From Chitinophagaceae bacterium (GTDB lineage: Bacteria > Bacteroidota > Bacteroidia > Chitinophagales > Chitinophagaceae): a stretch of DNA of 8,221 nucleotides. The stretch is from positions 1-8,221 of the forward strand of contig JADYYU010000349.1 in NCBI GenBank assembly GCA_020853515.1, in the 5' to 3' direction. A program made the translations under genes and the position numbers. The notes beneath the pieces were generated by a model. It saw only the letters and a program-made list of their open reading frames with translations. It did no database searches and was not told the origin of the DNA. This document shows positions 1 to 5,932 of this stretch, piece after piece (the stretch's first letter is position 1; each line of letters begins with the position of its first letter).

Positions 1-18
1 AACTTGGCAGGCAAATAG
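1..18 (+). CDS. possible 3' end of an upstream gene (last five codons and stop)
   Basis: Reading from base 1 gives five sense codons (N-L-A-G-K) followed by TAG at 16-18. This stop lies 5 nt before the ATG of the lipoprotein gene, the same tight spacing seen between that gene and glmS, so it could be the end of an operon partner. In several Bacteroidota genomes, as I recall, a glycogen/starch synthase precedes the DUF4270-glmS pair. Five residues cannot confirm this, and a chance stop is equally possible. Confidence 0.22.
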   Translation, partial: NLAGK

Positions 19-23
19 GATCC

Positions 24-1460
24 ATGATAAAAATGCAGACTTTTCGTAGTCAGTTTCTGAGTAAAATTTCGATTGCCATTGTTACCGCCGGGCTCTTTTT
101 GAGCGCTTGTAAAGAAAATACCATTCTGCCCGGTTCGCTGGTGCCGCCGGTAGATAATATCAGTACTTTTAGTCAGGATACTTTTACCATCATCACCAGT
201 AATCTTTACCAGGATTCAATTTTAACCGGCGGGCTTCGTAATACTTCGCAGATTTCAAGTTCACCTAATCTGTTTCATGCACTGGGAACAATTACTTCGG
301 ATCCGGTTTTCGGTAAAACAAATGCCAATATTCATATTGAGATCTTACCTCCGGTTGCGAATTTTACTTTTAAAACCGGCACTAACCGTACGATCGATTC
401 AATTGTATTGTCGATACCAATCAAGGGCACTTATGGCGATACTAATCTGGCCAGCAATATCTCACAGAATTTCAAAGTGTTCCGTTCGCTCAAATCTTTT
501 CCAAGAAGCGACGCACAATATGAATTTACAAAAGATTCCTTCGAAAATAATGTGATCGCTCAAAGCAATGTGAATTATGCTATGCTCAAAGATTCGCCGT
601 TGATCAATGGTGTTAAACTGGTGCCGCAACTTCGCTTTAAACTGAATCAGCCCACCATCGACAGCTTTGAAGATCAGATCGACCTCGGGGCTAATGGCGC
701 AGCCGCTGACTTTACAAAGTTTTTAGCCTGGTGGAAAGGTTTTTATATTCAGGCCGATAGTTTGAATGGCAACACACTGTATTATTTAAACACTTATGGT
801 ACACGCTTAAATATATACTACCGGTATACAGATGTTAATTCACAACTGGATACGGTCGCTGATGCCTTTGCATTTGATCCGAATAATTGCAATCGTTTTA
901 ATCATATTACACGTAATTACAATGGCAAACCGCCGGCAGATTTTCTGAATAATATTGCCCCGGGTGGGGATTCCATTTTGTTTTTACAAAATGAACCCGG
1001 TATGGCTGCAGCGATCAGAATGCCTTACCTGGCGGAGTTTCCGAACAGCATCATCAATCAGGCCGAACTGACCTTCTATTCAGTTTCTCCCTATGGGATC
1101 CCTTTTCAGGATACTTCAAAATATGGGGGTATCCCACGTCTTCAGATACTGCAAACAGATACTACTGACAACGGCGCCGATAACGTAGTGCCCGATTACA
1201 ACGTATTTGGTAGTAATATCGTTGATGGTAATGCCACCAAGGTCACGATCGGAGCATTTACTTTTACCAGATACAAATTTGCAGTGACCTATGCGGTTCA
1301 ACGATTGATTTCCGAAAAAAATGCTAACTTTAGGTTTAAAATCATGGGATTGAATAATGGGTTTCCTGCAGCTACAAGGGTAATGCTGGCCGGTAATACA
1401 AGCCAGATGCAATATGTGAAGCCAAAGTTGACGATCATTTATACCAAAATAATAAAATAA
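24..1460 (+). CDS. DUF4270 family outer-membrane lipoprotein
   Basis: This is a predicted lipoprotein of 478 residues whose biochemical role is unknown. The N-terminus is a lipoprotein signal: basic residues, a hydrophobic stretch at about 15-27, and the lipobox L-S-A-C with Cys29 as the lipidated residue. K30-E31 directly after the Cys resembles the charged export signal that sends Bacteroidota lipoproteins to the cell surface, so surface exposure is inferred. The region at 87-101 has the LG...DPVFG..nA pattern that I associate with DUF4270, and the C-terminus ends in a PKLTIIYT-like strand typical of the family. The rest looks like beta-rich extracellular protein with no catalytic motif that I can see. 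The frame stays open to the left edge of the window, but ATG 24 (AGGA at 17-20) or ATG 33 puts the signal peptide at the start; I chose 24. The stop lies 5 nt before glmS, so the two are probably co-transcribed. The family call is from pattern memory, not a search. Confidence 0.82.
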   Translation: MIKMQTFRSQFLSKISIAIVTAGLFLSACKENTILPGSLVPPVDNISTFSQDTFTIITSNLYQDSILTGGLRNTSQISSSPNLFHALGTITSDPVFGKTNANIHIEILPPVANFTFKTGTNRTIDSIVLSIPIKGTYGDTNLASNISQNFKVFRSLKSFPRSDAQYEFTKDSFENNVIAQSNVNYAMLKDSPLINGVKLVPQLRFKLNQPTIDSFEDQIDLGANGAAADFTKFLAWWKGFYIQADSLNGNTLYYLNTYGTRLNIYYRYTDVNSQLDTVADAFAFDPNNCNRFNHITRNYNGKPPADFLNNIAPGGDSILFLQNEPGMAAAIRMPYLAEFPNSIINQAELTFYSVSPYGIPFQDTSKYGGIPRLQILQTDTTDNGADNVVPDYNVFGSNIVDGNATKVTIGAFTFTRYKFAVTYAVQRLISEKNANFRFKIMGLNNGFPAATRVMLAGNTSQMQYVKPKLTIIYTKIIK

Positions 1461-1465
1461 TTTTT

Positions 1466-3304
1466 ATGTGCGGAATAGTTGCATATATAGGACCTAAAAA
1501 TGCTTACCCCATTCTGATCAAAGGCTTGAAACGCCTTGAATACAGAGGGTACGACAGTGCTGGTGTGGCATTGCTCAATGGCAGTCTGCAAATATTAAAG
1601 AAAGAAGGCAAGGTGTCTGACCTCGAAGATTTTGTAGCCGGTAAAAGCACAGATGGTACTGTTGGTATAGGTCATACAAGATGGGCGACCCATGGCGAAC
1701 CCTGCGACCGAAACGCACATCCGCACTTATCGAACTCCGGTAATCTGGCCATTATCCATAATGGCATCATAGAAAATTACGCTGCTTTAAAAACAGAACT
1801 TGAATTAAGAGGCTATACTTTTGAAAGTGATACCGATACCGAAGTATTGCTAAACCTGATTGAGGACATTCAAAAGGAAGAAAAAATCAGTACGGAAGAA
1901 GCCGTGCGTGTGGCACTCAACGAAGTTGTAGGGGCATATGCCATTGTAGTGATCGAAAAATCAAAACCGGATACCCTGATCGCGGCGCGTAAAGGTAGTC
2001 CGCTGGTGATCGGTATTGGCAAAGGTGAATTTTATGTTGCCTCCGATGCTTCTCCGATCATTGAATATACCAAGAATGTGGTGTACCTGAATGATGAGGA
2101 ATTTGCCGTATTGCATCGTGACGGAAATCTGGAGATCAAGACGCTGGGTAACATACAGAAAACGCCTTATATTCAGAAACTTGAAATGGATCTTGAAAAA
2201 ATTGAGAAAGGCGGTTATGATTATTTCATGCTGAAAGAGATTTACGAACAGCCTCAGGTGATCCGCGATTGTATGCGTGGACGAATGAACGCCGAAAAGG
2301 GCTGGATCAAACTGGGTGGTATCAGTGAATTTGCAACCCGTATCAACAATGCCAAACGTATTATTATTACTGCATGCGGCACTTCGTGGCATAGCGGTCT
2401 GATCGCTGAATATTTAATAGAAGAACTGGCACGCATACCGGTCGAAGTGGAATATGCTTCTGAATTCAGATACCGGAATCCGATCGTCAACGAAAAAGAT
2501 GTGGTGATCGCTATTTCACAATCGGGTGAGACGGCCGATACTTTGTCTGCCATTCAAATTGCGAAAGACAGACAGGCTTTGATTTACGGTATCTGCAATG
2601 TGATCGGTTCGTCCATCGCACGTGCTTCGCATGCCGGTTCATATACCCATGCCGGTCCTGAAATCGGGGTGGCGTCTACCAAGGCATTCAGTGCGCAGGT
2701 GACTATACTCACTTTGCTGGCTTTACAACTCGCTCAGAGTAACGGATCGATTTCGCAATCGAGACTTAGACAAATATTATATGAACTGGAATCAATTCCT
2801 TCAAAAGTAGAAGGGGCTTTACAAACCAATGATAAGATCGTTGAAATCGCGCGTAAATATAAAGACGCCAAAAACTTTTTATATTTGGGCCGCGGCCTCA
2901 ATTTTCCGGTTGCTCTGGAAGGTGCACTGAAACTGAAAGAAATTTCTTATATCCATGCAGAAGGTTATCCGGCTGCCGAAATGAAACACGGTCCGATAGC
3001 GCTCATTGATGAAAATATGCCGGTGGTATTTATTGCCACCAATCAAAGTGCCCACGAAAAAATTGTTTCCAATATACAGGAAGTAAAAGCCCGCAAAGGC
3101 AAAGTGATTGCTATTGTGCTCGAAGGTGATACCGTCATCAGAGGTCTTGCCGATGAAGTGATCGAAGTACCTGAAACGGATGAACTGTTATCTCCCCTGG
3201 TATCAATCGTTCCTCTGCAATTACTGTCCTATCACATTGCACTGATGAGAGGCTGTAATGTAGATCAACCGCGTAACCTCGCCAAGAGTGTGACGGTAGA
3301 GTAG
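1466..3304 (+). CDS. glmS: glutamine--fructose-6-phosphate aminotransferase (isomerizing)
   Basis: GlmS converts fructose-6-phosphate and glutamine to glucosamine-6-phosphate and glutamate in the cytoplasm, the first committed step toward UDP-GlcNAc for peptidoglycan and LPS. The 612 residues match the family length. Residues 1 to about 220 are the class II glutamine amidotransferase domain: Cys2 is exposed as the N-terminal nucleophile after Met removal, RWATHG sits at 72-77 and NG at 99-100, with Asp124 for glutamine binding. Two SIS sugar-isomerase domains follow, with CGTS at 304-307 and SQSGET at 351-356. Catalytic Glu492, His508 and Lys607 sit exactly four positions beyond Glu488, His504 and Lys603 of the E. 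coli enzyme. The C-terminus is the conserved PRNLAKSVTVE. The ATG is fixed by the MCGI start. There is no Shine-Dalgarno in the 5-nt gap after the lipoprotein gene, so coupled translation is likely. No glmS ribozyme is present; that device is known from Firmicutes. Confidence 0.98.
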   Translation: MCGIVAYIGPKNAYPILIKGLKRLEYRGYDSAGVALLNGSLQILKKEGKVSDLEDFVAGKSTDGTVGIGHTRWATHGEPCDRNAHPHLSNSGNLAIIHNGIIENYAALKTELELRGYTFESDTDTEVLLNLIEDIQKEEKISTEEAVRVALNEVVGAYAIVVIEKSKPDTLIAARKGSPLVIGIGKGEFYVASDASPIIEYTKNVVYLNDEEFAVLHRDGNLEIKTLGNIQKTPYIQKLEMDLEKIEKGGYDYFMLKEIYEQPQVIRDCMRGRMNAEKGWIKLGGISEFATRINNAKRIIITACGTSWHSGLIAEYLIEELARIPVEVEYASEFRYRNPIVNEKDVVIAISQSGETADTLSAIQIAKDRQALIYGICNVIGSSIARASHAGSYTHAGPEIGVASTKAFSAQVTILTLLALQLAQSNGSISQSRLRQILYELESIPSKVEGALQTNDKIVEIARKYKDAKNFLYLGRGLNFPVALEGALKLKEISYIHAEGYPAAEMKHGPIALIDENMPVVFIATNQSAHEKIVSNIQEVKARKGKVIAIVLEGDTVIRGLADEVIEVPETDELLSPLVSIVPLQLLSYHIALMRGCNVDQPRNLAKSVTVE

Positions 3305-3325
3305 TTTTATTTTACAGATTTTTTT

Positions 3326-3358
3326 TAGTCCCCGCAAAGTCTCCCGCCTCAGGGACTA
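3326..3358. repeat. short inverted repeat in the glmS-prmC spacer
   Basis: A 7-bp perfect inverted repeat (TAGTCCC at 3326-3332, GGGACTA at 3352-3358) encloses 19 nt and starts 21 bp after the glmS stop. A run of T's lies directly before the left arm rather than after the right arm, so it is not a canonical intrinsic terminator in either direction: the minus-strand transcript would carry an A-run there. An alternative 4-bp hairpin (TCCC 3342-3345 with GGGA 3352-3355) competes for the same right arm. It may still act as a weak 3'-end structure for glmS. The rest of the 267-bp spacer shows no gene-like frame. Confidence 0.3.
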
Positions 3359-3571
3359 TTGCTCATTGATGCTGATAACACGCATTTATATCTAAGGATG
3401 CTATGATCAATTTTATTCGGCTGCAGCTAAATTAATAAACAGACCCTGACAAATAGCCGTGATGGCAGCGTGCAGCGTACAGCACGAAGTAGCTGAAGAA
3501 AGCACAGACGCCGGGCTACATAAAAATTAGTTTGACGCACTGAACGGAAAATGAATTGAAGTAATCGGCAA

Positions 3572-4417
3572 TCAGAGCGGATGTGAGATGGCAAAACGTG
3601 GGTTGCCGTACATATCATTCAAAATGTTGCATTGAAACTGGTATTGCACGCAGAGAGATTGAATTTCAGGGCCATATTGCTGATTAATTTCAAAATAAAC
3701 AGCACCGTCCTTTTTGAGATGGGTTTTCGCAAAATTTAAAATGGCTTTATAAAATTCCAGCGGGTCGTGCTCAGTTACAAACAAGGCAAGAGCAGGTTCC
3801 TGATCATACACCCTCGGGTGCATGTCACTTTTTTCTTCCGGCAAAATATAGGGCGGATTGCTGATGATATAATCGAACTGTGTTTGCAGATTCAGGTTGG
3901 AGTCGCGGATATCTGCCTTTACAAACTGTATATCGGCTTGATGCACTTGTGCATTTTCTGCAGCTATCAACAGAGCCTGTTCGCTAATATCCATTGCATA
4001 GACACCGGTTTCTGGCAATTCCTTTTTGATAAGAATGGGGATGCAGCCACTGCCGGTGCCGATGTCGATCAGGCTGCAGGTTTTATGACCGGTTTTTTTT
4101 ATCTGATCAATGAATAATCCGACCAGTTCTTCAGTTTCAGGGCGGGGTATCAGCACATCCGGTGTGACTTTTATTTTTAAATTTCCAAACCATTCATATC
4201 CTAAAATGTATTGTATGGGCTTATTGCTTTTTAATTCAGCGATGATCTGTTGAACTTTGTCTGCCTGCAATTGCACATCTTTGTCAAGCAACAGATCCAG
4301 TTTTGCTTTGCCGCTCAGATGCTCCAGTATTTTCCAGATGATAGCCTGCAACTCAGCAGCATCGTACAAGTGCTGACATTGCTCTGTAATGAGTTTTCGG
4401 GCTGTAGTAATATGCAT
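3572..4417 (-). CDS. prmC: peptide chain release factor N5-glutamine methyltransferase
   Basis: PrmC (HemK) transfers a methyl group from S-adenosylmethionine to the glutamine of the GGQ motif in release factors RF1 and RF2, which raises termination efficiency. Numbered from the ATG at 4417, the protein has 281 residues, normal for the family. A helical N-terminal substrate-binding domain (about 1-75) ends at the conserved PIQYILG (67-73). Next come the linker IPRPETEELV (about 90-99), the SAM-binding loop DIGTGSG (118-124), the acidic SAM-ribose strand AMDIS (141-145) and the diagnostic NPPY (187-190). A longer reading can begin at TTG 4429, but this would place the start inside the candidate promoter box, so ATG 4417 is preferred. 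The gene is convergent with glmS and divergent from recA, and is likely transcribed alone. A divergent ribD neighbour, which I recall from other Bacteroidota, is not present here. Confidence 0.95.
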   Translation of the reverse strand: MHITTARKLITEQCQHLYDAAELQAIIWKILEHLSGKAKLDLLLDKDVQLQADKVQQIIAELKSNKPIQYILGYEWFGNLKIKVTPDVLIPRPETEELVGLFIDQIKKTGHKTCSLIDIGTGSGCIPILIKKELPETGVYAMDISEQALLIAAENAQVHQADIQFVKADIRDSNLNLQTQFDYIISNPPYILPEEKSDMHPRVYDQEPALALFVTEHDPLEFYKAILNFAKTHLKKDGAVYFEINQQYGPEIQSLCVQYQFQCNILNDMYGNPRFAISHPL

Positions 4418-4426
4418 GTTGGGTTG

Positions 4427-4434
4427 CAAAGTAA
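4427..4434 (-). promoter_or_regulatory. candidate -7 promoter box for prmC
   Basis: Read on the minus strand this is TTACTTTG, seven of eight positions of the Bacteroidota TAnnTTTG consensus once the free positions are allowed. It ends 9 nt before the prmC ATG at 4417. If the box is used, transcription would start only a few bases before the start codon, giving a nearly leaderless mRNA. I see no good TTG -33 element at the usual distance. Confidence 0.35.
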
Positions 4435-4485
4435 GGATTAAAATAAATTTCTTTGCTGCGTAAACTCATTGCGTACCCCCGCCGC

Positions 4486-4493
4486 TACCTTTG
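4486..4493 (+). promoter_or_regulatory. candidate -7 promoter box upstream of the structured spacer RNA
   Basis: TACCTTTG is a perfect match to the Bacteroidota sigma-ABfr -7 consensus TAnnTTTG. A TTG at 4469-4471 lies upstream, but the 14-nt spacing is shorter than the roughly 19-nt usual for the -33 element. The predicted start is near 4498-4501. That is about 255 nt from recA, which has its own perfect box much closer, so this one may drive a separate short transcript through the hairpin at 4518-4574. Confidence 0.4.
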
Positions 4494-4517
4494 CAATGAA
4501 TTTTAAAGGACAGTAAA

Positions 4518-4574
4518 ATCATTTAGCAAGGTCAGGAATTGTTCTCGGATAGTTCCCTGACTTTGACAAATGAT
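4518..4574. repeat. long imperfect inverted repeat / RNA hairpin
   Basis: Three stacked helices can form. The first is 7 bp (4518-4524 with 4568-4574). After a 2x2 internal loop (AG 4525-4526, AC 4566-4567) comes a 10-bp helix (4527-4536 with 4556-4565, one G-U). After a single bulged C at 4555, a 6-bp helix (4537-4542 with 4549-4554, two G-U) closes on a six-base loop, TCTCGG at 4543-4548. That is about 23 pairs in 57 nt, unlikely by chance in one spacer. No T-run follows on either strand, so it is not a simple terminator. Confidence 0.75.
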
Positions 4575-4656
4575 ATGGTAAATGGGAAGAGGTTCCGGTG
4601 TGGCAGAGGGCTTGTAAAATGGCAGATAAGTCTGAATTTGGCTGATGTTGGAAAAC

Positions 4657-4685
4657 TTATTCACAATTTAATGAATGGCCTTTTT
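4657..4685 (+). terminator. weak terminator-like hairpin before the recA promoter
   Basis: TTATTCA (4657-4663) can pair with TGAATGG (4672-4678), two pairs being G-U, around an eight-base loop. CC and five T's (4681-4685) follow. The stem is short and A/T-rich, so efficiency would be low. Its interest is its position, between the hairpin region and the recA promoter box. Confidence 0.25.
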
Positions 4686-4701
4686 CAATGATTATAATTA
4701 A

Positions 4702-4709
4702 TAAATTTG
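4702..4709 (+). promoter_or_regulatory. recA: candidate -7 promoter box for recA
   Basis: TAAATTTG is a perfect TAnnTTTG box, 46 nt before the recA ATG. The predicted start near 4714-4717 gives a leader of about 40 nt that is almost entirely A/T, with many A's directly before the ATG and no Shine-Dalgarno, a usual arrangement in Bacteroidota. I see no TTG at the -33 position, only a T-run at 4681-4685. Confidence 0.5.
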
Positions 4710-4755
4710 TTGTCGAAATCACAATAAATAATAAACTAAAAAACAAACAAAAAAA

Positions 4756-5778
4756 ATGGCAAAAGAAAAAGAAGTGTCGCAAGACAATGAAAAATTAAAG
4801 GCGCTGAAACTTACAATGGAAAAGATTGATAAGGATTATGGCAAGGGTTCGATCATGAAACTGGGCGACAAGGAAGTGGTGGAAATGGACAGCATTTCTA
4901 CCGGATCACTGGGTATTGATATTGCGTTAGGAATAGGCGGTTTTCCGCGTGGCAGAATCGTAGAAATATACGGACCTGAATCTTCGGGTAAAACAACCAT
5001 TGCGACGCATGCAATTGCAGAAGCTCAAAAGAAGGGAGGCATCTGTGCATTCATTGATGCTGAGCATGCCTTTGATGCCAGCTATGCCAAAAAATTAGGC
5101 GTTGATATTGATAATTTACTGATATCCCAACCTGATTATGGTGAGCAGGCGCTTGAAATAGCCGACAGGCTGATCTCTTCAGGCGCAGTAGACCTGGTTG
5201 TAGTGGATTCCGTTGCGGCCCTGGTGCCAAAGGCAGAACTGGAAGGTGAAATGGGCGACAGTAAAATGGGCTTGCAGGCCAGATTGATGAGTCAGGCGCT
5301 GAGGAAATTAACAGCCACGATTAACCGTACCGGCTGCTGCATCATTTTCATTAATCAGCTTCGCGATAAAATAGGGGTGATGTTTGGTAGTCCGGAAACA
5401 ACCACCGGCGGTAACGCATTGAAATTCTACGCATCTGTGCGTCTTGATATCAGGCGGATCAGTCAGATCAAAGACGGTGATGTGGCCATTGGTAACAGGG
5501 CCCGGGTGAAAGTGGTTAAAAATAAAGTATCACCTCCGTTTCGTCAGGCAGAGTTTGATATCATTTTTGGTGAAGGCATCAGCAAATCGGGTGAACTGGT
5601 AGATCTGGGAGCCGATCATGGTATTATCCAAAAAAGTGGGTCCTGGTACAGCTATGAAAGTAATAAACTGGGGCAGGGGCGTGATGCGGTGAAGCAATTA
5701 TTATTGGATAATCCTGAGATGGCTATGGAAATTGAGAAAAAAATTATCGACAAAATAAATGCAGAGAAGGAAGCTTAA
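4756..5778 (+). CDS. recA: recombinase RecA
   Basis: RecA forms ATP-dependent filaments on single-stranded DNA, carries out homologous pairing and strand exchange, and acts as co-protease where a LexA-type SOS response exists. The protein has 340 residues (E. coli 353). Walker A GPESSGKTT lies at 73-81 with Lys79, catalytic Glu103 lies in FIDAEHA, and the Walker B strand VVVDS ends at Asp151-Ser152. DNA-binding loop L1 includes EGEMGDS (163-169). Loop L2 follows FINQ (198-201) and contains Phe210 and ETTTGG (214-219). The positions run seven residues ahead of E. coli. The C-terminal tail is short and mixed-charge rather than a long acidic tail. The start is the ATG after an A-rich leader, giving the normal basic/acidic N-terminal helix. 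It has its own predicted promoter and no strong terminator after it. Confidence 0.98.
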   Translation: MAKEKEVSQDNEKLKALKLTMEKIDKDYGKGSIMKLGDKEVVEMDSISTGSLGIDIALGIGGFPRGRIVEIYGPESSGKTTIATHAIAEAQKKGGICAFIDAEHAFDASYAKKLGVDIDNLLISQPDYGEQALEIADRLISSGAVDLVVVDSVAALVPKAELEGEMGDSKMGLQARLMSQALRKLTATINRTGCCIIFINQLRDKIGVMFGSPETTTGGNALKFYASVRLDIRRISQIKDGDVAIGNRARVKVVKNKVSPPFRQAEFDIIFGEGISKSGELVDLGADHGIIQKSGSWYSYESNKLGQGRDAVKQLLLDNPEMAMEIEKKIIDKINAEKEA

Positions 5779-5932
5779 ATTTTCATTGCTGATTGTTACC
5801 AACTAAAAGTTAAAATAAATCGTCTATAGAGAAATTGCGGTCATTTGGCTATAATTGAAACATTTAGAGCCTCTTAATTGTAATTATTTAAAAAAAAAGA
5901 ATATTTTTATACTCGATTTTAATTGTCTATCT

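Larger units (their letters stand above)
4500..4685 (+). ncRNA. candidate small structured RNA or long recA leader (no known family)
   Basis: The prmC-recA spacer has no plausible protein frame but does hold an apparent RNA unit of about 186 nt. It has a perfect -7 box at 4486-4493, a long hairpin at 4518-4574, smaller alternative hairpins at 4604-4634 (CAGA at 4604-4607 or 4623-4626 can pair with TCTG at 4631-4634), and a weak terminator-like stem with T's at 4657-4685. A perfect promoter box for recA follows at 4702. The size is like that of 6S RNA, but the main hairpin is near the 5' end and I see no closing stem with a central bubble, so 6S is not supported. No tRNA, tmRNA, SRP, RNase P or riboswitch core that I know is visible. 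The ends are inferred from the flanking signals. Confidence 0.33.

Noticed and set aside
1961..2392. 143-codon minus-strand frame inside glmS
   Set aside because: It lies wholly opposite a gene with intact catalytic motifs, and its translation shows no domain or signal; it is a shadow frame. The same holds for 1116-1412, 2254-2553, 6080-6424 and 7088-7450.
3427..3618. 63-codon minus-strand frame over the glmS-prmC spacer and the prmC 3' end
   Set aside because: It starts inside prmC in another frame, and its Arg/Cys/Leu-rich composition shows no motif, so it is not supported as a gene.
4496..4516. Six-codon frame (MNFKGQ, stop) directly after the TACCTTTG box, a possible leader peptide
   Set aside because: It is very short, has no regulatory codon run, and no downstream gene lies close enough to be attenuated; best explained as chance.
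4500..4685. Assignment of the spacer RNA as 6S RNA
   Set aside because: The length fits, but the main hairpin is off-centre and I could not draw a long closing stem with a central bubble.
5855..5932. 26-codon N-terminal extension of the T9SS protein from TTG 5855
   Set aside because: It would place a good signal peptide in the interior of the protein; the ATG at 5933 begins a standard Sec signal.
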